This document shows, piece after piece, positions 46,201-54,900 of a stretch of 64,000 bases of DNA. Each line of letters opens with the position of its first letter. The stretch's first letter is position 1. The notes below the pieces were generated by a model. The model was not told the DNA's origin and searched no databases. It saw only the letters and a list, made by a program, of their open reading frames with translations. The stretch lies in contig CAZJAT010000008.1 of the NCBI GenBank assembly GCA_964544145.1, positions 8,630-72,629 of the forward strand. The letters run 5' to 3'. This stretch comes from CAZJAT01 sp964544145 (GTDB taxonomy: Bacteria > Hydrothermota > 32-111). The position numbers were made by a program, and so were the translations under genes.

Positions 46201-47067
46201 GGGTGATTCACAAATTGTATCTCCATCATCATCATAGTAAATGGATTGACCGGGATCCCTGAAATATACATTATCCCAATCCAATCCGGTATCATCCACA
46301 CCGACAATCTGATCTGTTCCATATAATCCGTGGGCATATAACTGCATCCTTGCTGAATCAGCCGCACTATTCATTGTCAGCTGGGCATCAAATGTACCAA
46401 GTAATGCTGCCATGCCTGCCGAATCATATGTGTCACTGATCCATCTTGACCATGCATTATCAGGACGCATGGGATAATCCCTTTCAACCCAATATACATC
46501 AGTCATATTTGCTAATAATACTGCAATATCCCTGTAATGGACTTCATCTGTCTCAATTCTAATATATTTTCCGCTGAAATCATAATTAATATCATTCAGA
46601 CTGCTAGTGACATTGCTTAAATCATTCTCATTGAATAGAGTGGCCATAAGATAAATCTTGCCATTATCTCCTTCCATTGATGAATGATTGGTGAATATTA
46701 AACTCGGGTCAATCCTGTAGGCAGGTTGCCATATTGAGATATGTTTAATAATCTGCTCTTCGGAAATCTTGTCAAATAATTTTGTCTCCATTCTCACCAA
46801 GAATGCATTATCAGGGATATATTCAATAATTGTACATCCACTGTTTTTTATAAGTAATTTACCTGCTTCTTTGTTGTATGATTCAAATTGCACAAGAAAA
46901 TACTCATAACTGCCTTTTACATCTGATTTCATGAGATTCAGAGATGAGTAATCCGGTAATTCATTGTCAGTGCTGAATTCATCCATCTTGAGATGTATTG
47001 TAGATGAATTACCGAGAACACTCAATGCAAAGATGATAGTTAGAAATAAAATAAATAATCTATTCAA
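43261..47067 (-). CDS. Secreted subtilisin-like serine protease with C-terminal sorting domain
   Basis: A signal peptide (about 1-20) precedes a propeptide-like region to about residue 200. The S8 catalytic domain has Asp259 (DDTGLD), His313 (GHGTHTSG), Asn420 (SAGN) and Ser517 (GGTSMACP). The rest is beta-sandwich and Ig-like, with a jelly-roll segment around 650-720. The last 80 residues are a FlgD-like or type IX sorting domain (VYDVSGRQIADL, GVYEMNWNGKDRTG) ending in a lysine. It is probably exported and cell-surface bound. The start codon is TTG with TAGGAGG five bases upstream. It follows the lipoprotein gene by 36 bases. Confidence 0.93.
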   Translation of the reverse strand: MNRLFILFLTIIFALSVLGNSSTIHLKMDEFSTDNELPDYSSLNLMKSDVKGSYEYFLVQFESYNKEAGKLLIKNSGCTIIEYIPDNAFLVRMETKLFDKISEEQIIKHISIWQPAYRIDPSLIFTNHSSMEGDNGKIYLMATLFNENDLSNVTSSLNDINYDFSGKYIRIETDEVHYRDIAVLLANMTDVYWVERDYPMRPDNAWSRWISDTYDSAGMAALLGTFDAQLTMNSAADSARMQLYAHGLYGTDQIVGVDDTGLDWDNVYFRDPGQSIYYDDDGDTICESPNLSHRKVIAYNPYIDSFDLDYTGHGTHTSGSVLADSLGSGLPSMTTFSRAMGMAPAAKLVFFDLESSGGAFLTPIDLRTIYIWAYNGGARITSSSWGVGAGGSSSYTSRSQQLDQIAWDHKELLMFRSAGNENNDGDSINSPATAKNIVTVGASESGFGSGSTIWQTPGTSARNELIDVAEFSSHGPTLEGQFKPELMAPGGWYIWSANSDGNLSSNNNGITYMGGTSMACPTAAGYAALVRQYFTEGWYPNGFITSGDEMTPSAALLKAMMISSTRNSPGRYSTNTINNSGIKNVPSYGQGWGRITLSDAIYFNGDVRDLEVYDETTGFSSTGDYDEYTIITGPSASEPFKVVLTYTDYPAGIAPASVVVNDLNLTVIEGANTYLGNVFGSNGYSATGGTADNTSVTELVWLQPTPNAVFTIRVDAQDINFASQPYALVITGDINKSSASGIYYRNKTVYDTLTSGTVISDNELNNGETADVLLYVYNNTGFGYSPVTGYVTSMSSYCTLIDSLMDFGNVNDADSSSALFRISVDNTTPDNTFLPMMLVTNYGATYDTSYFNMKVNGTSVVSLDRDSLVFDMTGTKKTGETIIITETPEPRILIKNAVIEAEKSELINLSEDNYKGVDYDTLDYDNGNFDSHWYGAEYWAVGFTPSKPCSIKAIWWGRYHDNNETDTIKIYNDSGNNPGTMLYSNPAAVRNNGIDNYYRVTITGPYANSKFWAVFYARSDNTTGTQSFFGGENGSGVESRYFDGANWQSLSSLSSNLLIKAEVKYLITIADSGSFFVLNNDTVSVKDISIDTITVKNNASWIVDIDPLNASVAQADSAGVAVYIDTTGLTPNSTYTDTLLIYTDADFSKAITLSLPVILHTGNPTGITIDKFTKDIAVITGMTLSQPITNNGASIRLSLQNSDHVYISVYDVSGRQIADLHDGMLNKGVYEMNWNGKDRTGDNVAGGMYFIKASVGEKQFIGKILIVK

Positions 47068-47103
47068 AATAACCTCCTATTTTAGAAATCTAAAATTTAT
47101 CTA

Positions 47104-47853
47104 TTATTTGATATTGAATCCATACCAGTAACCGGTGCCGCCCTTATTGTTAGCATCAGCATCAACAGCAATCCAAAGCTTATCATTGCAGTATGACAGG
47201 GATAATGGATAAGCATCAAAATCAATCATAAGGGAATCCTGAAGTTCTCCTGCTCTATTATACATATAAATTTTGTTTTCACTACCCCAGATAAATAGAT
47301 GTTTTGGACCAGCTGCAATTGCAGTGCTGTACAAGGGTTCATCATAATACTTATCTAAAAAGAAATTGTCCGATTCCAATCCTGTTTCCGTTTCACAGAC
47401 AATAACCTCGCCGCTCAGCAATTCATATAATTCGGTTTCATCATATGAGTAGGCGACCGAAGCATTGTCGGACCACATATAATATCTGTAATCAATTTCA
47501 TTTGAGTAATCATACATATCTATATCAACCATATCCAATCCATAGATCTTAACCATCATCTTATCTTCAGAAGCCAGATAATGTATACTCCTTGCATCAA
47601 GATAAACCTCTTCTGTTTTCTTTAAATTACCTTTTTTATCATAAATATTAAGCATTGAATACTCTTCATTGCCGCCATTTATAGTGTAATAATATGTACC
47701 ATCAAATGTAATGCCTACATTGTGAAAATACACATAATCTTCTATGGCAAATGAATGATCCGGATTCAGTATTACTGTTTTTTTACTGCATGAAGCATGC
47801 ACAAGTAATAATGCAATGATTGAGAATAAAAAAATACGAATAAATGATTTCAT
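47104..47853 (-). CDS. Putative lipoprotein, beta-propeller-like
   Basis: The N-terminus is a signal peptide with a lipobox-like HASC, followed by lysines. The rest (to 249 residues) is beta-rich with repeated aromatic turns (YYTINGGNEEYSMLNIYDKKG, FIWGSENKIYMYNRAGEL) like WD or NHL propeller blades. No enzymatic motif was found. It lies upstream of the protease and has its own promoter, so the two may be made together. Confidence 0.7.
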   Translation of the reverse strand: MKSFIRIFLFSIIALLLVHASCSKKTVILNPDHSFAIEDYVYFHNVGITFDGTYYYTINGGNEEYSMLNIYDKKGNLKKTEEVYLDARSIHYLASEDKMMVKIYGLDMVDIDMYDYSNEIDYRYYMWSDNASVAYSYDETELYELLSGEVIVCETETGLESDNFFLDKYYDEPLYSTAIAAGPKHLFIWGSENKIYMYNRAGELQDSLMIDFDAYPLSLSYCNDKLWIAVDADANNKGGTGYWYGFNIK

Positions 47854-47878
47854 AAGACCCCCATCTGAAATTTATACT

Positions 47879-47906
47879 ATTATATCAATTTGATTAATTA
47901 AATCAA
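47879..47906 (-). promoter_or_regulatory. Promoter of the lipoprotein-protease pair
   Basis: TTGATT and TATAAT lie 16 bases apart on the minus strand, in the gap after dinB; the ATG has a GGGGG site. Confidence 0.55.
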
Positions 47907-47916
47907 TAAAAATATT

Positions 47917-49122
47917 CTAATGTCTTTTATTTGCCTTTCTGCTGTCTATTCCTCCAAAATGCATGAAATGTCCCCTCCTCATAGCCATACTGCTGCCTCT
48001 CATTAATGACCACTCTCCATATAAGGATTTTATGTCTGCAATAACATCTTCCAATACATTGATTCTGGCATTCTCTGTAAAATCAAATGACATCTGACTG
48101 CTTACTGCACGCATTCCGGATATTGATATACCTATCAGGCGCACACCCATGTGCAGGTCAATGGAATCAAGTATACTGTTTGCATATATAAGTATATCCT
48201 CTGAAAAACGTATATATCTATATATCTTTTTTCGCTTTGTAAATGTATGAAAATCCTTATATCTGACTACCAGACACACGATATTTCCCTCAACACCCGA
48301 TTCATTCATTCGCACTGCTATGTGTTCAGAAATAATGGATAGCATTGATTTCAGTTTATCCCTGTCCATAGTGTCCATATCCATGGTATGAGTATTACCC
48401 ACTGATTTCAATTCGCCTGACACATTCCACAATATATTGCTGGCATCACGTCCCTGTGATATCGCCTTCAATACATATGCGTATGATTTAAAGTGTTTCT
48501 TTAATATATAAAGCGGATAATCCCTTATATCCGCAACATAGTGAATGCCAAGAGTAGATAATGCCTTTGTTGTCTTTCTACCAATGCCGGGCACATCGGA
48601 AACAGGCCTTACTCCAATATAATCATATGCATTATCAACAACAGTAAGACCATTGGGTTTGTTATCATCAGATGCAATCTTTGCTATAAGCTTATTTTCT
48701 GCAATACCTATTGAACATGTAATATGATGATTTTCCTTTACATATTTCTTTATATGCTCTGCTATGGAAAGTGCATGTACTGTATCATCAGCCTGTACAA
48801 AACATTCATCAATTGAATATATATGTATATTACCTGCATATGCCCTGATTCGCTCAAATATATGCCTGGATACACTCTCATATTTCTTCATATCCGGCCT
48901 GATCATAATAATAGACGGACAACGCATAAAAGCATCAATAGAAGCCATACCTGCATGAATCCCATATTCCCGTGCAGCATAGGAAGCAGCAGCAACAACC
49001 GTTCTGCTGCCGCTGCTGCCGCCTACTGCAACGGGTTTCTCTCTAAGGTAAGGTCTTGAAGCTGTTTCCACGGATGCAAAGAATGCATCCATATCAATAT
49101 GCAAATAACATTTAGTATTCAT
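47917..49122 (-). CDS. dinB: DNA polymerase IV (Y family)
   Basis: A 401-residue translesion polymerase with HIDMDAFFASVE and YSIDECFVQ (catalytic acids), SIGIAENKLIAKIASDDNKPNGL, and VPGIGRKTTKALSTLGI. The little-finger domain is present; no clear beta-clamp motif is at the end. It lies downstream of lexA and a small protein, but a 154-bp tandem repeat separates it from them. Its ATG overlaps the end of a repeat-derived open frame. Confidence 0.95.
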   Translation of the reverse strand: MNTKCYLHIDMDAFFASVETASRPYLREKPVAVGGSSGSRTVVAAASYAAREYGIHAGMASIDAFMRCPSIIMIRPDMKKYESVSRHIFERIRAYAGNIHIYSIDECFVQADDTVHALSIAEHIKKYVKENHHITCSIGIAENKLIAKIASDDNKPNGLTVVDNAYDYIGVRPVSDVPGIGRKTTKALSTLGIHYVADIRDYPLYILKKHFKSYAYVLKAISQGRDASNILWNVSGELKSVGNTHTMDMDTMDRDKLKSMLSIISEHIAVRMNESGVEGNIVCLVVRYKDFHTFTKRKKIYRYIRFSEDILIYANSILDSIDLHMGVRLIGISISGMRAVSSQMSFDFTENARINVLEDVIADIKSLYGEWSLMRGSSMAMRRGHFMHFGGIDSRKANKRH

Positions 49123-49180
49123 CTATATGCCTTTTCCCACTCATTCTTCTCTGCATGCTTCTCGACAATATCACGCATAC

Positions 49181-49735
49181 CGAATTCATAATCCGCAATT
49201 GTATCCTTCTCACTTGCCGCAGGTTGAAGACATATATCCAAGCATGCCTCAAGGCGTTTAAGCAGAACCATTGATTCGGTATGCTGGATAATGTCAAGAC
49301 CTGGGGGAAGTGGTGACTTCATAATCCCTAATACATAATTCATAATCCATAATTGTATCCTTCTCACTTGCCGCAGGTTGAAGACATATATNNNNNNNNN
49401 NNNNNNNNNNNNNNNNNNNNNNNNNNNNNNNNNNNNNNNNNNNNNNNNNNNNNNNNNNNNNNNNNNNNNNNNNNNNNNNNNNNNNNNNNNNAGCAGAACC
49501 ATTGATTCGGTATGCTGGATAATGTCAAGACCTGGGGGAAGTGGTGGCTTCATAATCCCTAATCCGTAATTTATAATCCGCAATTGTATCCTTCTCACTT
49601 GCCGCAGGTTGAAGACATATATCCAGGCATGCCTCAAGGCGTTTAAGCAGAACCATTGATTCGGTATGCGGGATAATGTCAAGACCTGGGGGAAGTGGCG
49701 ACTTCATAATCCCTAATACATAATCCGAAATTGTT
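49181..49735. repeat. 154-bp tandem repeat with assembly gap, between dinB and a lexA-linked gene
   Basis: Units begin with aattgtatcc at 49197, 49351 and 49582. The spacing 49197-49351 is 154 bases, and the phase after the gap also fits 154. Each unit has CCGCAGGTTGAAGACATATA, a near-palindromic AGGCATGCCT, CGTTTAAGCAGAACC, ACCTGGGGGAAGTGG, and an AT-rich tail. Copies are nearly identical. A related fragment lies at 16653-16700. The repeat fills the 629 bases between genes. Open frames across it change frame with each unit and are not considered genes. Confidence 0.93.
49392..49491. other. Assembly gap of 100 N
   Basis: Exactly 100 Ns, the usual filler for a gap of unknown size, lie inside the tandem repeat. 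Only 23 bases would be missing if one unit was interrupted; more copies may be collapsed here. Confidence 0.98.
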
Positions 49736-49751
49736 TTTCCCATTATCTGTA

Positions 49752-49991
49752 TCATACGATAGTACTCTCTAAATCAATGATGAACCAAGTTGATATGGAC
49801 AATGTATATAATAAATGATAGTAAAAATCGCCTGAAATCACTGAAAAATGAATATTAACCCCATCATCTTCAACAGTATCCCATATAAGTGTAATATTAT
49901 CGACCTTTATGCGGCTATTCCTCCACATAAATGACAATGGCTTTATCTTTCCATTCCTGAAAACACTATAAACAATAACTGCTTCTTTCAT
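49752..49991 (-). CDS. Small conserved-looking protein next to LexA
   Basis: A 79-residue protein starting MKEAVIVYSVFRNGKIKPLSFMW, with an AAGGA site before the ATG. It is beta-rich with many aromatics and no membrane helix or signal. Small proteins of this kind occur between lexA and dinB-type genes in some bacteria, from memory, but I cannot name the family. It begins eight bases after lexA, so it is in the SOS operon. Its C-terminus abuts the tandem repeat and could have been altered by it. Confidence 0.7.
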   Translation of the reverse strand: MKEAVIVYSVFRNGKIKPLSFMWRNSRIKVDNITLIWDTVEDDGVNIHFSVISGDFYYHLLYTLSISTWFIIDLESTIV

Positions 49992-49999
49992 TGGATTCC

Positions 50000-50587
50000 T
50001 TAGAATAATTTTAAATGACCGACAACAACACCTGCAATATCAAATTCATCCTCAGATATATTAACATGTATAGGAGAATAATCACTATTTTCCGGCTGCA
50101 GTATAATACTTGTCCCCTGTTTCAAGAATCTCTTCACTGTTGCCTCTCCATTAAGAATTGCAACAACAATGTCATTGTGCTTTGCATACTCATTCTTATC
50201 AACAAGCACCATATCACCCGGCATAAGACCCGCATTGATCATACTGTCACCATGTATTCGCAGAAAGAACCTCCCAATACCCTCTTCCTTGGGTATATGA
50301 TACACATTTTCCATATATTCCTGTGTAATAAGAGGTTTGCCTGCAGATATAACCCCCATAACAGGTATATTGACATAATCTGACATTATTTCTATCACAC
50401 GAGCTTTACCATTTCTCCGTATATAACCCAATGTTTCAAGATTCTTAAGATGTGTATATACAGCTTTTGTACTCTTAAGATGCAGACTCTCTGCAATCTC
50501 ACGAATTGTCGGTGCATATCCCTTATTCACATATAATCGCTTCAAAGCATCCAACACACGCTTTTGCGCATCACTCAACTCAATCAT
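50000..50587 (-). CDS. lexA: SOS repressor LexA
   Basis: A standard-length LexA (195 residues). It has an N-terminal winged helix (QKRVLDALKRLYVNKGYAPTIREIAESL), the Ala-Gly self-cleavage site in MGVISAGKPL, the catalytic serine in IHGDSMINAG and the lysine in GEATVKRF. The ATG at 50587 is preferred over a GTG two codons earlier. A palindrome in its promoter should be its own operator. Confidence 0.97.
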   Translation of the reverse strand: MIELSDAQKRVLDALKRLYVNKGYAPTIREIAESLHLKSTKAVYTHLKNLETLGYIRRNGKARVIEIMSDYVNIPVMGVISAGKPLITQEYMENVYHIPKEEGIGRFFLRIHGDSMINAGLMPGDMVLVDKNEYAKHNDIVVAILNGEATVKRFLKQGTSIILQPENSDYSPIHVNISEDEFDIAGVVVGHLKLF

Positions 50588-50598
50588 AAACACCCCAT

Positions 50599-50616
50599 TG
50601 TAAACATTTGTTTACA
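50599..50616. promoter_or_regulatory. Putative LexA operator (SOS box)
   Basis: TGTAAACATTTGTTTACA is a perfect palindrome with 8-base arms and a 2-base centre. It touches the -10 box and covers the expected transcription start of lexA, as in autoregulated lexA genes. It differs from the E. coli and Bacillus SOS boxes. Confidence 0.75.
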
Positions 50617-50643
50617 TTATACACAAAACATCTCCCCTGTCAA
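50616..50643 (-). promoter_or_regulatory. Consensus promoter of lexA
   Basis: Perfect TTGACA and TATAAT boxes lie 16 bases apart; the -10 box overlaps the operator palindrome by one base. The -35 box is nine bases from the transposon end. Confidence 0.8.
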
Positions 50644-50651
50644 CACCAAAA

Positions 50652-50673
50652 CAAGGGGTCGGAGTGTAGAAAA
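50652..50673 (+). repeat. Left inverted repeat of the RAYT element
   Basis: Twenty-two bases, starting CAAGGGGTCGGAGTG, that recur as an exact reverse complement at 51611-51632. Confidence 0.9.
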
Positions 50674-50692
50674 GTAGATAAGTAACTTCTAA

Positions 50693-51592
50693 TTAATGCT
50701 TCTTAGAGTGTATATATAGATCCGATAATGATTGATATCTCAAATCCTCGAATGGCTTTAAAAGAACTATTTCACTATATTTTAATCCGCATTCTTCTCT
50801 TAATTTTATTAATAATTTCATTCGCATTCGTTTATTATGCCAACTGTTGTAGTCTATTTCTAATGGATTAATACCTTCTGTATCTTTGAATTCATTAAAC
50901 ACATCCAATATTTGCCTCTCTTTATCATTATCTCTTCTTCTTTTTTTATATACCTTTTTAATGCGAGCCCTTCTATCAATCATCTTTATCATTTTCTGAT
51001 AGTAAAACATATCCCCTAAAAATTCTAACTCACCAAAATGATGTAAAGGCAAATTCATATCACGCCTGATCCAGTAATTGAGCTTCTTGATTAATTCATC
51101 ATATGTACCGAATATAACCTCAACCGCTTCATTATTATCAAAACAATCAATATCATGCATAAACAAATGATTTATGCTGCTCCAATTATAATCAAATGGA
51201 TTCTTCACTAACCTTTTTCTGTATGGATTGAGGAATAAATATAGCAATGATGTCATTAGATAATTATCATCCTGTATCACTGTTGATTTATATCTGTCAA
51301 AGAATAATGGCCCTTTTCTGCCAACAATTTTGTTGTAATTCATTACAAATCTGCTACATACATTTTTAACGAACTCTGGTAATCCTGATTCTTCATTTTT
51401 ACACACTATATGGAAGTGATCAGGCATTAAACAATATGCATAAACATCAATCCTATTAATCTGTGCATACTGTTTAATCAAGTTTATGAAACATTGAGCT
51501 AATCCGTAATTAGTAAACGGTTTTATATCATCTATAAAATGATTCATAATATGATGATATGAATTTTTAAAGAACACTCTTCTAGGTCTCAT
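50693..51592 (-). CDS. REP-associated tyrosine transposase (Y1/IS200-like)
   Basis: A 299-residue protein with the Y1 transposase fold: basic N-terminus (RPRRVFFKNSYHHIMN), DVYAYCLMPDHFHIVCKN with the HUH metal motif (HFH), and FVKNVCSRFVMNYNKI with the region of the catalytic tyrosine. HxH plus MPDHFH is diagnostic for the RAYT group. A further 100 residues at the C-terminus are basic and helical. The start is an ATG with AGGAGGTTACG upstream. It is intact and may be active. Confidence 0.9.
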   Translation of the reverse strand: MRPRRVFFKNSYHHIMNHFIDDIKPFTNYGLAQCFINLIKQYAQINRIDVYAYCLMPDHFHIVCKNEESGLPEFVKNVCSRFVMNYNKIVGRKGPLFFDRYKSTVIQDDNYLMTSLLYLFLNPYRKRLVKNPFDYNWSSINHLFMHDIDCFDNNEAVEVIFGTYDELIKKLNYWIRRDMNLPLHHFGELEFLGDMFYYQKMIKMIDRRARIKKVYKKRRRDNDKERQILDVFNEFKDTEGINPLEIDYNSWHNKRMRMKLLIKLREECGLKYSEIVLLKPFEDLRYQSLSDLYIHSKKH

Positions 51593-51610
51593 CGTAACCT
51601 CCTTTTCTAT

Positions 51611-51632
51611 TTTTCTACACTCCGACCCCTTG
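51611..51632 (-). repeat. Right inverted repeat of the RAYT element
   Basis: Exact reverse complement of 50652-50673; it lies between the transposase ATG and its likely promoter. Confidence 0.9.
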
Positions 51633-51648
51633 TATTTAGATTAAAAAA

Positions 51649-51677
51649 ATTATAGCAGGGAATTGGGATTTTGTCAA
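51649..51677 (-). promoter_or_regulatory. Perfect consensus promoter outside the transposon end
   Basis: TTGACA and TATAAT with the ideal 17-base spacer point into the transposase gene. They lie outside the inverted repeat, so the transposase would be read from host or captured DNA. Confidence 0.7.
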
Positions 51678-51730
51678 TTGTTTTGTTGCTTTTGTCTATT
51701 TTGATATAAAAAAAAAGGCCTATAGTGTCA

Positions 51731-51792
51731 GAATAGTGTTTCCATTTTTTGGACGAGTTTTTTCCTTGAAAAGTGTTTGATTACATATTCCC
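51731..51792 (-). repeat. 62-bp copy of the glycosyltransferase 3' end (left direct repeat)
   Basis: Identical over 62 bases to 55201-55262, the last coding bases of the glycosyltransferase gene. Here too it would encode the C-terminal residues ending KMETLF, followed by TGA instead of TAA. Upstream of it no glycosyltransferase sequence remains. It lies in the 354-base gap (51593-51946), which also holds the transposon end, a promoter and two hairpins. Confidence 0.95.
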
Positions 51793-51847
51793 ATCATTTT
51801 CACCCATTTGTTTTCATTCATTCTAAGTTTTATGTATTCAAACTAAT

Positions 51848-51872
51848 GAAGCCAGGTTTAGCACCCGGCTTC
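51848..51872 (-). terminator. Hairpin downstream of the beta-helix gene
   Basis: GAAGCCGGGT and ACCTGGCTTC pair over ten bases (one G-T) with a 5-base loop. No T run follows, so it may act with the hairpin at 51919. Confidence 0.5.
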
Positions 51873-51918
51873 GAGATATTATTCTATTTATTCAAAAATG
51901 ACTATCCAATCTTCTTTA

Positions 51919-51944
51919 TTAAGGGGAGGTTTGCCTCCCCTTAA
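51919..51944 (-). terminator. Strong hairpin right after the beta-helix stop codon
   Basis: A perfect 11-base stem (TTAAGGGGAGG with its complement) and 4-base loop begins three bases after the stop. It lacks a T run but should stop or stabilise the transcript. Confidence 0.6.
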
Positions 51945-51946
51945 TA

Positions 51947-54900
51947 TTACTTAATAATTACAAACTTACTTTTTAATTCTCTTTGGCTATTGAGCATTCT
52001 TACAAAGTATATGCCCTGCGCCATTTTATTCTTGTCTATATTAAGATGTCCCTGACCTGAAATGCTTGTTGACTTATATATACATTTACCGGTAATATCA
52101 TACACATTTATTTGGCTATTTTCATCTGTAGAGTAATCAATGATTATTCTGTCATTTGCAATTGAGGAACTCAGGTGATTTTTAATTGATGTGAATTTCC
52201 CTATTAACCTTATTTCCATTGATTTGACACTACCTTCGGTATCACTTATTCTGTAGGTGTAAACATCATATTCTTCAACATCATAGTCCTCAAATGACCT
52301 CACCCTACCATCAAGACGTGCAATTACAGAATAATCAGAGTTTCCTGATTTTCGTTCAATAATCCAGCTGCCAATGTTCTCTACTGATTCCATTGACCAA
52401 TTAAGTACAACTCTATCATTAAGGTATGTTCCTGTGCAGAAAAATGCGAAAACCGGAAGCGATGTATTATCCGATATTGTCCAGTATGAGAAATGCGTCA
52501 ATCCTTCTGAGATATTTCTTGAAGACATGTCATATGGTCCTGCATAGGCAGCATATCCCTCAGGGGCAGCATTGTCTGGACTGTTAACAATATAAGCATT
52601 GGCAAGATTTATTCCATTATCATCACTGCTGAACCAAGTGAATGTTGTATTTCTGTTTATAGGAGCATTGTCAGATTCTATATACCACATCTTTGATATT
52701 GTCTGCGGTGCAACTTCCATCCCATTTCCGGATAAACGAGCTACTGTGACATTTCCAAGGTCTGAAGCACCCGCATCCATACTCACTCCAATATTACCAA
52801 AATTTTCCGATCCTGTACCTACAGTCCTAATCGTTTTCACATACCCATTAAGATGATGGTCCGCACTCTCATCAAGCATTACACATGAACTGCCGAGTAT
52901 AAGTGTATCAGGGCTTTCAATCCCTCCGTTAATAAACTTTACTGAGTCATTTACTGTTACACTACCTGCAATACTGCAGATTACTGCTGATCCACTGCCT
53001 CCGTCACCATACATATTAATTGAATTGATATCTGCTATACCGCTTAATTTGCAGTTTTTTGTAACATCAAGGTCTTCTGTGTATGAACCTGCTTTCAGGT
53101 ATACAGTTCCCCAATCATCTATCCTTGCCAAACCTTCAGTTGCATAATCCGAGCCGTCTGCGCTTGGGGATGAATAACTTACATGCACTGCACTGTGATC
53201 CGGGGTGAAGCCTGTGGATGCATCCATATCGTCTCCTGTATCAAGCCAAGGGCTGTAATCAGCATATCCGCTCATTGCTGTGAACTTCCCTGTAATAGAA
53301 GCCTCTGAATTTGTATTGTACCAGTTGCAGGATGCATTAACGAGATCTATTGGTACACTTCTATAGTTTCTGAATACTGTACCTGTTCCTGTGAATGAAT
53401 TGTCATGTATACTTGATGTATTGTTTGTAACATTATAGTCAAAATTCACATGGACTGAATTATTATAGAACGTACAGTTCGCGACACTGACTTCTGTACC
53501 CACTCTGTTCCTCAGCATAAGCCCATATGAGGAATTATCATGAATTGCGCAGTTAGTGAAATTAAGTGCTCCGCCGCCTGCCGTTGTTACACCCCTGTTC
53601 TTTGAGCCGCTGATTTCACAGCTTGTCACATCAGCAGTCACAGCATGTCTGTTGGTATTGAAAATGTAGATATTGGCATAATCTGATTCCCCCGAATTCG
53701 TCCGTTCAATCAGAGAATTACTAAGAGACATATGAACTGTTCCGCCATCAGAATCATCTGCGCCGAATGCGTAAACACCCCAGGTAAGACAATCATGAAT
53801 ATTTACTGAATCAATGATATAATTTGAATTTTCAGCGAATGAATATTCCGGTAATAAAAAGCCCATATCATCCACATTAACATTTGAAAGGCCTATTCCA
53901 AGACCTGTTTTATTCTTTGTGGTATCAACACCTATCTCACCGCCGCGTATTGTGATTGTATTGGATGTCGGACAGTTATATAGAGCATAACCGTTTGCCA
54001 TATCATCAATATTATTCATATAGTAATAAATTCCAGCATTATCATATATGTCAACACATGATATACCATTACAGAAAGTATCTGCAGCAGAATTATATTT
54101 AGTTATTGTGTTATAACTTACATAGAAATACGCATTCCCCGAATGCTGATAATTGGATATGCCTATGCCCGGTTTACTGGGCACAGCAGGAGTAAAGAAA
54201 GTGCCATCAGTTGTATTGTTTGCATTTATCTCAATAATATTGCTGTCAATACGGCAAGTATCCTCATTGGAAAAAGTTCTTGTATATACTCCTGAGAATA
54301 CGTCTGTAAATACATTATCTATAACATCTGTAAACATATTGTTCTGCAGAACAACTGCTCTTCCTACAATAGAATGATTCTTTGTCATCTGCCATTCACC
54401 TGGTTCATTAACAATAAATCCTATCAAATTCCCCCTTATCATGGAACCGGTTCCGCCAGGTCCCGGTGAGTCAAAATAAATTCCATCATCCTGAGCACCT
54501 AAAAGTAGATTATTTTTAATTACTATATTATTCAACCCATTAACAAAATCATTCGTTATGCAAGCTGATGCTGCTGCGCCGTCAATCATAAATCCTGAAA
54601 CCTCAACATTATCACTGCTTATCAGTACTGCCTGCGCTTGCGGACCTGAAAGAAGAATACTTGCCTCCGGGTCTCTTGTATCCAGAGCGTGCTTTGAATA
54701 ATTAGGTCCTAAAAGTGTTACTGGATTTGATATAACAACATGTTCAGTGTATATACCTGTTTCTACATTGATTGTATCAAAAACTGCACACATTGATAAG
54801 GCATAATTAATTGTCATAAATGCCAATGGACCAGGACCAACACCGTGTGCAGGGTCATCTGCTCCAATAGGGCTTACGTAAAACACTGCACCATTGACAA

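Larger units (their letters stand above)
50652..51632 (-). mobile_element. RAYT-type transposon-like element, 981 bp
   Basis: Perfect 22-bp inverted repeats at 50652-50673 and 51611-51632 (each with GGGGTCGGAGTGTAG) enclose a single Y1-type transposase gene. No target duplication is evident, as expected for this family. The element lies between the lexA promoter and the beta-helix region. Confidence 0.85.

Noticed and set aside
49181..49735. CRISPR array
   Set aside because: Units are 154 bases of near-identical sequence with no short-repeat and variable-spacer pattern, and no cas genes are near.
49119..49755. Open reading frames across the tandem repeat on both strands, including one that overlaps the dinB start
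   Set aside because: The 154-base unit is not a multiple of three, so each copy is read in a new frame; the frames run through the N gap and have no ribosome sites. They are by-products of the repeat.
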